This document shows, one piece after another, positions 19,573-29,076 of a DNA stretch of 64,000 nucleotides. Both the position numbers and the translations under genes were made by a program. This stretch comes from Arthrospira sp. PCC 9108. GTDB taxonomy: Bacteria > Cyanobacteriota > Cyanobacteriia > Cyanobacteriales > Microcoleaceae. Location of the stretch: contig CP066886.1 in the NCBI GenBank assembly GCA_016745315.1, forward strand, positions 558,001 to 622,000, in the 5' to 3' direction. The number at the start of each line of letters is the position of its first letter. Position 1 is the stretch's first letter. The notes under the pieces were generated by a model. The model did not search any database, was not told the DNA's origin, and saw only the letters and a program-made list of their open reading frames with translations.

Positions 19573-19802
19573 GACTGGGGAATATAGCCGAGTTATAACC
19601 TGGGGGGTTAACTCGATGGGGTTGATACGCTATCTATTTGGCTTGTGTGTATTATAGGCGATCGCTTTAGGAGTGAACAGAAATCACAGATTTTTTTAAC
19701 ATTCTCTGACGAACCTAAACACCCGGTAGGTTTAGTAATTGGTAACTGTTACCTAAAGTTTTTAAAAACCTCCCATTGATGAGGTTATCAACTCGCCAAT
19801 AT

Positions 19803-21568
19803 TCACCGAAACGGACTCCATTCGACCGAAAAATATAACCCCTGTTCTTGGAGGGTTCGTTTATTGGAACTAAGTTCCATCAGAGGAATTCCCCAATCAA
19901 ACCGGGCGCGGAAATTATCACCATACTGCCAACGCAAGCCTAAGCCTAAAGACATTAAAGTTTCCGAGGATAATTGCAATTGGTCGGCGTTACTACTCCA
20001 GGCGGTGCCGAAATCTACAAAGGGGGTAACTTGTAAAATTCCCTTATTGTTATCAACTCGGAGAATGGGATAGCGTAACTCCGCCGAAGCAAATATAAAA
20101 TTATCGCGCAATAAGGCATCCTGACGGTATCCCCGAAGATTATCTAATCCCCCTAATCCTGCTTGTTCTAGGGGTACTAACTCCTGTGTGGATAATTGGA
20201 TATCGGAGCGCAATAAGACTAGGGTATCTGGGGCTAATAATCGCAACCATTGGGCTTGACCTCGCCATGCTAAATATTGACTATCAGGACCGTCATCATT
20301 AATGGTTGAGTTGAACAAGTTTAAGCCTATGCTAAATTGCGATCGCGCCGCCAAAACCTGTTGAGTTCCTCGCCTGGTATATTCCTGAGATAAACGCAAA
20401 ATTGATAGGCGGGTTTTACCATCGGAGTCCGCCCCCCTAGCCAAGGGAAAACCTATACCTAAAATAGATGTCTCGCTTTCGCGGCGGGCGAAACTAACAC
20501 CTAGGGCTAACTCTTCTGTCGGGGTCTGAATAATAGGTTGGCGATATCGCAATTCAAAAGTGACACTTGTGGCTTCAATATCCAGTTCCTTAAAAGGTGG
20601 TTCTACAATATTACTATCAGTATAATTAAAGTAAAATCCTACGGTTCCGTTGCGGGAATTAATCGGAAAATCATATAAGACATCTACCACATTACTGCCA
20701 TCGGTATTACTATAATATATGCCTAAACTATCTCCTTGTCCGAGAAGATTGGCTTCTGTGAGTTCAACGCCTCGTTGAAATGTGCTAACACTGGGGGGGC
20801 GGTAGTTATTAGCAAATAAATTAATATCGAAGGTTTTGGCTGTGGTAAATTCTACATCTAAGATGCTTTGACCAGGACGAGTTCCGGCAGACAATTCGGC
20901 TTGTATGGTATCGATTATCGGGCTTAATTGTAATAGTTGCAACGCGGCGAGTAGACGATTTTGATTTAGGGGTTTGGCGGTAGCAACAGCTAGACGACTA
21001 CGCACATAATCGGGGTTTAGTCGTCCGGTGGCGCTGACGTTAATATCAGTTACTTCTCCTTCTAAAATTTGGATGGTTACCGTTCCCTCTTGCAGTTCCT
21101 GGGGGGTATAAAAGCGCCGGAAGTAATGTAACCTTCGCTGATATAAAGATTAGTAATGGCCGAACGTGCTTGCAAAAGTTCCGCAAAGGTAATCGGACGA
21201 TTTAGAAAAGATTGCGTAACTTCTGCTAGTTGTTGATCACTAAAGGCTGTGTTTCCTTCAAAGCTGAATTTTTCGACAATAATAGTAATAGATACATCTG
21301 GGGGTTCTTCTATATTTTCTGGTGTTAGGTTGGGGGAAGGAAATAATTGCTCAGGTGTAGGTAACTGGGGGGGAAGTTCCGGTTCCGGTTGGGGACGTTC
21401 TGGTAATGATGGAATAGTGTTAGGAACCTCTGGTAAATTTACAGGTAAGACCGGGGAGAGGGTTTCGGCTAGGGTAGCGCAAGGGTAAGTTATAGCTACA
21501 ATAATGGTGAGATTTAATGGCTATTTAAATAGGTGATTGAAAATATATTTTTGGCTTGAGATCCCCAT
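19803..21568 (-). pseudogene. ShlB/FhaC-type two-partner secretion transporter, doubly disrupted
   Basis: Outer-membrane TpsB/Omp85-type protein that normally exports a large exoprotein. From ATG 21568 (GAGGAG upstream) the frame gives a signal-peptide-like N-terminus interrupted by TAG at 21523-21521 (codon 16). It continues in frame through a Pro-rich linker (LPEVPNTIPSLPERPQPEPE) and a ShlB-type POTRA domain (SFEGNTAFSDQQLAEVTQSF). A loss of one C in the coding strand (plus-strand GGGGGG, 21101-21106) then shifts the frame inside AFIPPQELQ. The rest encodes the second half of the POTRA region and a 16-strand-type barrel ending in SVEWSPFR. Two independent lesions make a true pseudogene likelier here than for the other frameshifted genes. 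Confidence 0.82.
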
Positions 21569-21686
21569 ATTTACTCCTCAATGTGTAACTGCCAGCTATA
21601 TTGATATTTTAATCATGTTATACTGGTTTTTGATGTCTGACACTGTTAAATATTTCCTGGAGGTTCCTGTTACTTTCAATGGCTGA

Positions 21687-22070
21687 TTAATCGGAATTGG
21701 TAGCTAACAGGTTGGCTACTTGTTGGGCTAAGGTCAAGGGGTTGAATGGTTTGGTAATCACTCCGGCGATGTCCATTTGTTCAAAGCGATCGCGATCTTG
21801 TTTTAGCACTTTGGCTGTCAGCATAATTACCGGAATTTCTCGACAGCTTGGTGTTTGTTGGAGTTGCCTGGTCAACTGGAAACCATCAAGATCTGGCATC
21901 GATACATCTAACAAAATCGCATCAGGATGTTCCGTTTTGGCTTTCTGTAAACCCTCTTGACCAGAGTTGGCTGTAATTACGTCCCAACCTCCTAGATCCG
22001 TCATACAAACCCGGACGATTTCCCGGATACGTTCTTCATCATCAATTACTAAAATTTGGGGTTTTGGCAT
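21687..22070 (-). CDS. CheY-like single-domain response regulator
   Basis: A 127-residue receiver with no output domain. All active-site residues are present: acidic pair in VIDDEERIR, phospho-acceptor Asp55 (ILLDVSMPDLDG), Thr in MLTAKV and Lys107 (ITKPFN). It lies downstream of, and parallel to, the 1011-residue PAS kinase, though 498 bases apart. It is a plausible phosphorylation target of that kinase. It would act by protein-protein contact or as a phosphorelay intermediate. Confidence 0.92.
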   Translation of the reverse strand: MPKPQILVIDDEERIREIVRVCMTDLGGWDVITANSGQEGLQKAKTEHPDAILLDVSMPDLDGFQLTRQLQQTPSCREIPVIMLTAKVLKQDRDRFEQMDIAGVITKPFNPLTLAQQVANLLATNSD

Positions 22071-22568
22071 AGGTCACGATTTACCGTGTAAACAAGATAA
22101 AACTACTCTCGCTTATTAGGTTCAAATAGACAAGCATTTTTCCTGTCTACAAATACAGAAACTTATATAGATAATTATCAATTTTTACCTGTTACTTCTG
22201 TGATCTGTCCCTGATGGTAATTTAGTTAAGCTAAACTTATTTATCTGGCAAAATGATTTTAATATTTAAAAAATGGTAAATATTTATTACATTTTTATTG
22301 AGAAAATTTCCTATAAATTTGACGAGAGAATGGGGGTTGTGGTAGGGTGGAAAAAATCAAAAATGAGCGCTGTTTGTGTGCGTATAGCAAAAATGAGGCT
22401 CAAACCCTGATGCTGTCGTGAGTTTAAAGGTCTATTGACGGAAAATGGCTAATCCCGAGACACCAATTTAGGCGAAAAAATGGACGGCAAAAAAACGGGG
22501 GCTTGACACAAACGACAATTTGTGCATCCTAGGTAGTAGAAGGGGAAATTGAGTTTTTAAAAACGATT
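22071..22568. other. Intergenic region, 498 bases, no gene found
   Basis: Non-coding stretch between the 3' end of the PAS kinase gene and the CheY-like gene. It is AT-rich at 22130-22320. A dyad CACAAA-N6-TTTGTG lies at 22507-22524, overlapping a TTGACA hexamer at 22503-22508 on the plus strand. The large gap argues for a separate promoter for the CheY-like gene. Confidence 0.45.
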
Positions 22569-25500
22569 TTAATGGTTAGTGTCGTTGGTATTTATAACCC
22601 TAGGAATAGTGAAATAAAAAGTGCTGCCTTTAGCCAATTGACTTTCGACCCAAATTTTACCGCCGTGTTGTTCAATAATGCTTTGACAGATAGATAAGCC
22701 TAAACCAGTTCCACTCTTTTGGCGAGAGTCAGAGGCATCGACTTGTTGAAAGCGACTAAAGATAGTTTTTAGTTTTTCGGGAGGAATGCCACGTCCCTGG
22801 TCGCGGACTTGAAAAAGTACCATATCATCCTGTGGGTAAGCTGAGAGGGTGACAGTGGTATGGGGAGGGGAAAATTTAATAGCATTACCGACTAAATTAG
22901 TCAGAGTTTGTAGCATGGCATCGCGTGCCGCCCAGAGTTGAACGGAAGTGGGTAAAATTTCCAGGGTAATGGAGTCCCGATGAGCGATCGCCTGTAAACT
23001 ATTAATTACTTGCATCATCAATTCCTGAGCTGAACAAGCCTCCATTTGAAATTGAACCTCACCGGAGTTTAGCCGTTCAATATCAAGAATATCATTAACC
23101 ATTCGCACCAGTCTTTCTGTCTCTAATAAAGCAATTTCAATAAATTTATGAAACTCCTGGGGTTTGTGATCATACAAGCCGGAAGATAACAGTCCTAACG
23201 AGCCTTGAATAGCGGTGAGTGGGGTTCTCAGTTCATGGCTAACCACAGAAATAAACTCATTTTTCATCTGTTCTACGGCTCGCCGTTCACTGATATTCTG
23301 AGCTTGAGCAATAAAATAGAGAGGAACCCCGTCAATATTTCGGACTATGGACATACTTAATAATACCCAAATTACATATCCTTGCTTATGAAGGTAGCGT
23401 TTTTCTACATAGTAATATTTAACTTGACCCTCGATCAATTTTTTAATGGATTTTACCTCCTGCTCATAATCTTCTGGGTGGGTGATATCTTTACATTTGA
23501 GTTGGAGTAGTTCTGCTTCCTGGTAGCCTAACATTTCACATAGAGAGCGATTAACTTTTAAGCAGTTTCCTTGGGAGGATAACAATGCCATACCGATCGC
23601 AGCATCTTCAAAAGCGGTGCGGAAGCGTTCTTCACTATCTCTGAGTTTTTGTTCAGCTTGTTTGTAGTGGGTGATATCAAAGGTTAAACCTAAAATTTGG
23701 CTCAGTCTACCCTGTTTGTCTAACAGTGGTAAATACTTAATGATGACGGTTTTTGGGGTTTGATTGGGAAGGGTAATAGTAGCTTCACCAATTTGTATGG
23801 TTAGGGTTTGGATGGTTTTTTCTAGCAAGGGTAAATAATGGCAAGTTTCCTCTGGGAGAAATAGCTCTTCATCTCGGCGACCAATAAATGTTTCTTCTGA
23901 CCAACCTGTTCGTTCTAATACTCGTTGGTTGACGAATTTTAAACGGCGATCGCTGTCATAAATTACAAAGATATCAGGAGCATGATTGACCGCTAGGCGT
24001 AGGAGTTCTTCGCTTTCGGCTAGGGCGAGTTCTGCTTGCTTGCGATCGCTAATATCTTCCGCAAATCCTACATAACGTAGGGGAGAACCATCGTCATTAT
24101 AAATAATGTTGACTTCTTCATAAACCCACCTAATTACACCATCATTTCTAATAATCCGATATTCTCGTTTAACCAAATTATTTTGATGCTGTTTTTCCTG
24201 ATAATTAATTACTGCTCCTCGGTCTTCTGGGTAGATGGTATTTAACCAAGAATCAGGATTTTGATAGAGACTCTCACAGGTGCGTCCCCAAATTTTTTCA
24301 TAGGCTGGGCTTAAATAAATATATTGTCCTGAATTGGCGCATTTTACAAAGAAAAACTGACTGATAGTAGAGGCGATTTCTTGAAAGCGTTTTTCACTTA
24401 CTGCTATGGCTAATTCAGCTTTTTTACGATAGTTAATATCTGTGATAATCGCACAACATCCAGCATATTTACTATCATCAAATATAGGATTAGTTGATAG
24501 TATAGTCCAGAGAATATCTCCGTTTTTCCGCTTAAATTGAAACTCGTGTTGCTCCGCAATACCTTCACGACGACGTTGCAGATAATTTTCGACTATTGGA
24601 TAATCCTGTTCATCCACAAACTTAAATAGGGAAGATTGAGTTATTTCTTCTTGGGTATAACCCAGCATATTTGCCATTTGCTGATTGACAAAAGTGGTCA
24701 TACTATCACTGTCAATTATCCAAACTCCTTCGAGGGTCGTTTCAATGATAGTCCGCAATTTAGCCTCGCTTTTTATTAAAGCTGCTTCCGTCTTTTGGCG
24801 ATCGCTAATATCTTGAACCCAAGACAGCAACATATTCAGTTTTCCTGATTCATCGTAAAAATTGGAATTGTACCACTCACAATAAATTACTGATCCATCT
24901 TTGCGGTAATTACGATTTATGCAAATCCTCCTTTTTTCTTGATTGGCAAAAATGGTCTGAGTTTCTCGATTAACGCGATCGCTATCTTCCTCAAAGATTA
25001 ATTTCCATTCATTCATCGACTTACCCAACACTTCCGACTCAGACCAACCAAATATCTCTTCTGCTTGCTTAGACCATTGGATAACCCGCAATTTTCGATC
25101 CCAAATAATAGTTCCCAGAGGAGAATTATCAATCAGTATTTTTAATTGATGATTAACTGATTTGAGGGAGTGTGTAGTTGATAGCTGATTGGTTAAATTA
25201 TCCCTTCTGTATGGGGAGGATAACAGTTGCATTTCTATGCGCCATTGTACTTCTTCAAAATCTAAGGGATAAATCAGAACATCTGCTACTTGCAAGTTGA
25301 AGGCGCGAATTGCCCTAAATACACTTTTAGACTCGGCTAGTAGAAGAATCCGAACATGAGCAGTGACAGTGTGTACTTGTAATTGTTTGGCGATCAGATA
25401 TCCATCGGTATCGGGTAATTTGACATCTAAAAAAATCAGATCAGGTGGAATATGTTTAGCTACCTCCAGACCTTCATATCCATCACCAATAACCTGAACT

Positions 25501-25604
25501 TGATAATTATTGATAGTTAATAGGTTAGCCAGTTCCCCGCGACTCGGAGACTCGCCTGCAATCACTAAAACCCGAACCGGAAAATTCATATCGGTGGAAG
25601 CCAT
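22569..25604 (-). CDS. Five-PAS sensor histidine kinase with N-terminal pseudo-receiver
   Basis: A 1011-residue soluble kinase. Residues 1-130 are receiver-like with Asp in LIFLDVKLPDTDG, but AGESPSR replaces the acidic pair and IYPLDF replaces the KP lysine motif, so phosphorylation is doubtful. Five PAS/PAC units follow from about residue 155 to 770 (SPLGTIIW, LEGVWIID, SQFFFVK, PDIFVIYD, AIGMALLS). The HisKA domain has His790 (VVSHELRTP). The ATPase has GNAIKFSP, DQGRGIPP and GTGLGLSI. There are no membrane helices, so it probably senses a redox, light or small-molecule cue in the cytoplasm. Its upstream region is the 2.1-kb tandem repeat array. Confidence 0.92.
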   Translation of the reverse strand: MASTDMNFPVRVLVIAGESPSRGELANLLTINNYQVQVIGDGYEGLEVAKHIPPDLIFLDVKLPDTDGYLIAKQLQVHTVTAHVRILLLAESKSVFRAIRAFNLQVADVLIYPLDFEEVQWRIEMQLLSSPYRRDNLTNQLSTTHSLKSVNHQLKILIDNSPLGTIIWDRKLRVIQWSKQAEEIFGWSESEVLGKSMNEWKLIFEEDSDRVNRETQTIFANQEKRRICINRNYRKDGSVIYCEWYNSNFYDESGKLNMLLSWVQDISDRQKTEAALIKSEAKLRTIIETTLEGVWIIDSDSMTTFVNQQMANMLGYTQEEITQSSLFKFVDEQDYPIVENYLQRRREGIAEQHEFQFKRKNGDILWTILSTNPIFDDSKYAGCCAIITDINYRKKAELAIAVSEKRFQEIASTISQFFFVKCANSGQYIYLSPAYEKIWGRTCESLYQNPDSWLNTIYPEDRGAVINYQEKQHQNNLVKREYRIIRNDGVIRWVYEEVNIIYNDDGSPLRYVGFAEDISDRKQAELALAESEELLRLAVNHAPDIFVIYDSDRRLKFVNQRVLERTGWSEETFIGRRDEELFLPEETCHYLPLLEKTIQTLTIQIGEATITLPNQTPKTVIIKYLPLLDKQGRLSQILGLTFDITHYKQAEQKLRDSEERFRTAFEDAAIGMALLSSQGNCLKVNRSLCEMLGYQEAELLQLKCKDITHPEDYEQEVKSIKKLIEGQVKYYYVEKRYLHKQGYVIWVLLSMSIVRNIDGVPLYFIAQAQNISERRAVEQMKNEFISVVSHELRTPLTAIQGSLGLLSSGLYDHKPQEFHKFIEIALLETERLVRMVNDILDIERLNSGEVQFQMEACSAQELMMQVINSLQAIAHRDSITLEILPTSVQLWAARDAMLQTLTNLVGNAIKFSPPHTTVTLSAYPQDDMVLFQVRDQGRGIPPEKLKTIFSRFQQVDASDSRQKSGTGLGLSICQSIIEQHGGKIWVESQLAKGSTFYFTIPRVINTNDTNH

Positions 25605-25700
25605 AATCTGCTATCAGTGCAAGAAAATATACTTATAGTTTTGATAGTAGCGCTTTTGATATTAAAGTCATAGCGACTTGACAAATTTTTTTCTTGAACC

Positions 25701-27831
25701 TTATAAGTTTCTTATATTTCATTGCTACAGTTAATTCCAGACCCTGATATGTTCTCAGTCCACCCATAAGTAAAATCACTTGTGATTTTTCAGGTGCGAT
25801 CGCTTTCCGGCTGGCTAGGCTGGCTAGGAAGGTGTTAGCCACTACCCCAATCATGACTCGGAAACTCTCTCCGAGGGCTGATGCTGTTTACATAGATAGG
25901 GTATATGGGGGGCTGAGTTTTTTTTGTCGCGCAGACCTGCTGAAATAAATTTGACTAATTCACCCCTGACTTTATAAGTTTCTTATATTTAACTGCTACA
26001 GTTAATTCCAGACCCTGATATGTTCTCAGTCCACCCATAAGTAAAATCACTTGTGATTTTTCAGGTGCGATCGCTTTCCGACTGGCTAGGCTGGTTAGGG
26101 AGGTGTTAGCCACTACCCCAACCATGACTCGGAAACTCTCTCTTAGGGTTGATGATGTTTAGATAGATGGGGTATATGGGGGGGCTGAGTTTTTTTATGG
26201 CTCAGACCTACTGAAATAAATTTGACTAACTCACCCCTGACTTTATAAGTTTCTTATATTTAACTGCTATGTTGAATGTCGGACCCTGATTTATTCTCAG
26301 TCCACCCATAAATAAAATCACAAGTGATTTTTCAGGTGCGATCGCTTTCCGGCTGGCTAGGCTGGTTAGGGAGGTGTTAGCCACTACCCCAACCATGACT
26401 CGGAAACTCTCTCTTAGGGTTGATGATGTTTAGATAGATGGGGTATATGGGGGGGCTGAGTTTTTTTATGGCTCAGACCTACTGAAATAAATTTGACTAA
26501 CTCACCCCTGACTTTATAAGTTTCTTATATTTAACTGCTATGTTGAATGTCGGACCCTGATTTATTCTCAGTCCACCCATAAATAAAATCACAAGTGATT
26601 TTTCAGGTGCGATCGCTTTCCGGCTGGCTAGGCTGGTTAGGGAGGTGTTAGCCACTACCCCAATCATGACTCGGAAACTCTCTCCGAGGGCTGATGCTGT
26701 TTACATAGATAGGGTATATGGGGGGCTGAGTTTTTTTTGTCGCGCAGACCTGCTGAAATAAATTTGACTAATTCACCCCTGACTTTATAAGTTTCTTATA
26801 TTTCATTGCTACAGTTAATTCCAGACCCTGATATGTTCTCAGTCCACCCATAAGTAAAATCACTTGTGATTTTTCAGGTGCGATCGCTTTCCGGCTGGCT
26901 AGGCTGGTTAGGGAGGTGTTAGCCACTACCCCAATCATGACTCGGAAACTCTCTCCGAGGGCTAATGCTGTTTACATAGATAGGGTATATGGGGGGCTGA
27001 GTTTTTTTTGTCGCGCAGACCTGCTGAAATAAATTTGACTAATTCACCCCTGACTTTATAAGTTTCTTATATTTAACTGCTACAGTTAATTTCAGACCCT
27101 GATTTATTCTCAGTCCACCCATAAGTAAAATCACTTGTGATTTTTCGGTGGCTAATACCTTCCCACTATATGCTGGCTAGGAAGGTATTAGCCACTTACC
27201 CCTATCACAACTCGGAAACTCTCTCCGAGGGCTAATGCTGTTTACATAGATAGGGTATATGGGGGGCTGAGTTTTTTTTGTCGCGCAGACCTGCTGAAAT
27301 AAATTTGACTAATTCACCCCTGACTTTATAAGTTTCTTATATTTAACTGCTACAGTTAATTTCAGACCCTGATTTATTCTCAGTCCACCCATAAGTAAAA
27401 TCACTTGTGATTTTTCGGTGGCTAATACCTTCCCACTATATGCTGGCTAGGAAGGTATTAGCCACTTACCCCTATCACAACTCGGAAACTCTCTCCGAGG
27501 GCTAATGCTGTTTACATAGATAGGGTATATGGGGGGCTGAGTTTTTTTTGTCGCGCAGACCTGCTGAAATAAATTTGACTAATTCACCCCTGACTTTATA
27601 AGTTTCTTATATTTAACTGCTATGTTGAATGTCGGACCCTAGTTTATTCTCAGTCCACCCATAAGTAAAAATCGGCACTGATTTTTCGGTGGCTAATACC
27701 TTCCCACTATATGCTGGCTAGGAAGGTGTTAGCCACTACCCCAATCATGACTCGGAAACTCTCTGTTAGGGTTGATGATGTTTAGATAAACGGGGTATAT
27801 GGGGGGGCTGATTTTTTTGGTACATTAGTCT
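25701..27831. repeat. Tandem array of eight ~271-bp non-coding repeat units
   Basis: Units begin with TTATAAGTTTCTTATATTT at 25701, 25972, 26243, 26514, 26785, 27056, 27326 and 27596, so the period is 271 (270 for the sixth and seventh units). The last unit is about 235 bases and runs up to the next gene. Each unit has this order: head box, an ACCCTGAT...CTCAGTCCACCCATAA block, an AAAATCAC-NN-GTGATTTT dyad (altered in unit 8), a variable centre (HIP1-containing or hairpin type), ACTCGGAAACTCTCT, then a run of G, CTGAGTTTTTTT and TTTGACTAA. The array fills the space between two divergent genes. Similarity between units is very high, so duplication is recent or the units are homogenised. Confidence 0.95.
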
Positions 27832-28560
27832 ATGACATCTACTGAAAAACCTTATCAAAAAATTCCGATTCAAGATTGTGGGGAATTGTTGACTCCCATT
27901 CCCTCGGAAATGTTTATTTTCGAGTCTCCTCACCCCTATCAAAAATTGGGTGCGCCTTATCAACTCTCTCCCGTTAGTTCCCCCTATTACCTGCGAGAGA
28001 AGGTTGGCGATCGCTTAATTAACGCTCATCAATATTTACAAGCTGAATATCCACATTTGCGGATTTTGGTTTTTGATGCTTATCGACCTATTGAAGTACA
28101 ACAGTTTATGGTTGATTATGCTTTTCAACAACAACTTAAAGCTACAGGATTAACCTTAGAATTGCTATCGGAACAACAGCGACAACAGTTGTGGCAGGAA
28201 GTTTATAAATTTTGGGCTATTCCTAGTCGTGATCCGGCTACCCCTCCACCCCATAGCACCGGGGCTGCTGTCGATGTTACTTTATTTGATATCGTGACGG
28301 TCAGTGCTGTTAATATGGGTTCTGATATTGATGAGATTTCTTCTCGGTCTGAACCGGATTATTTTGCTGAAAGTTCTGAGATGACAGAATTAGAATATCA
28401 TCGAAATCGACAAATTTTAAAGCAGGTCATGACCAGGGCTGGCTTCCTACAACATTTACATGAATGGTGGCATTTTTCCTATGGTGATCAAATGTGGGCT
28501 TGGCTACATAATCGCCAGAATAACACTGCCGCGATCGCTTCTTATGGTTTATATAGTTGA
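27832..28560 (+). CDS. M15 family D-alanyl-D-alanine dipeptidase (VanX/DdpX-like)
   Basis: Zinc metallopeptidase of about 242 residues that hydrolyses D-Ala-D-Ala, probably in peptidoglycan turnover rather than resistance. Motifs are DAYRPIEVQ (substrate Arg), the zinc-ligand segment HSTGAAVDVTLFD (His and Asp) and the C-terminal EWWHFSYGDQMWAW (catalytic Glu and His ligand). No signal peptide is evident, so it is predicted to be cytoplasmic. The ATG lies a few bases beyond the repeat array, so the array's last unit is its promoter region. Its last codons are part of a downstream duplication. Confidence 0.88.
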   Translation: MTSTEKPYQKIPIQDCGELLTPIPSEMFIFESPHPYQKLGAPYQLSPVSSPYYLREKVGDRLINAHQYLQAEYPHLRILVFDAYRPIEVQQFMVDYAFQQQLKATGLTLELLSEQQRQQLWQEVYKFWAIPSRDPATPPPHSTGAAVDVTLFDIVTVSAVNMGSDIDEISSRSEPDYFAESSEMTELEYHRNRQILKQVMTRAGFLQHLHEWWHFSYGDQMWAWLHNRQNNTAAIASYGLYS

Positions 28561-28890
28561 AATCACCATATATATGCCGCCACATTTTCCCATGATATAA
28601 GTATAGGTCAAGTCGCCGAACTTGTCAAGCCCAAATCCGCAGTTAATTTGATATTTAATTATTGAGTGTTTGTGTGTCTGTGTCTAACCCTGTAGCAGCG
28701 AGAGATAGATAGAATTTCCGGGATGGCGATCGCTTGTTGGGGTTGGCATAGTTGAAATCACCATATATATGCCGCCACATTTTCCCATGATATAAGTATA
28801 GGTCAAGTCACCGAACTTGTCAAGCCCAAATCCGCAGTTAATTTAATGTTTAATTATTGAGTGTTTGTGTGTCTGTGTCTAACCCTGTAG
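28531..28890. repeat. Direct duplication of a ~165-bp segment, including the end of the dipeptidase gene
   Basis: Copy 1 (28531-28695) and copy 2 (28726-28890) are offset by exactly 195 bases. From ATAGTTGAAATCACC to CTAACCCTGTAG the two copies differ at only a few positions. The 22 bases before that, starting with GCGATCGCTT, are more diverged. Copy 1 contains the last ten codons and stop of the dipeptidase gene; copy 2 is wholly intergenic. Confidence 0.9.
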
Positions 28891-29076
28891 TCGTGAGAGA
28901 GACAAATCCGAATTATCGGAGTAGGGGCGAGTAATAATTGAGAGATAATCAGAGATTCTAAGGATAGATAAAATCGGGAAAATCTGTTAACTTCATATTA
29001 GGAATTAGTGGCTAGGAGTGATTTAATCTTGACACATTTAGAAAATTCTGATAAATTCAGGTTAGAACATGGTAGG
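28891..29076. other. Upstream region of the lipoprotein gene
   Basis: Together with the duplication this makes a gap of about 516 bases without a gene. Nothing beyond AT-rich DNA was seen here. An in-frame GTG at 29008 could extend the following gene by 23 residues, but the longer N-terminus would spoil the lipoprotein signal. Confidence 0.4.

Noticed and set aside
25633-25854. 73-codon open frame on the minus strand in the first repeat unit
   Set aside because: Only the first unit keeps it this long; other units change or shorten it. It follows the repeat sequence and shows no codon-like pattern of variation between units.
25701-27831. CRISPR array
   Set aside because: The repeat period of 271 bases is far too long and the units are nearly identical throughout, with no short repeat/unique spacer alternation. 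No cas genes are nearby.
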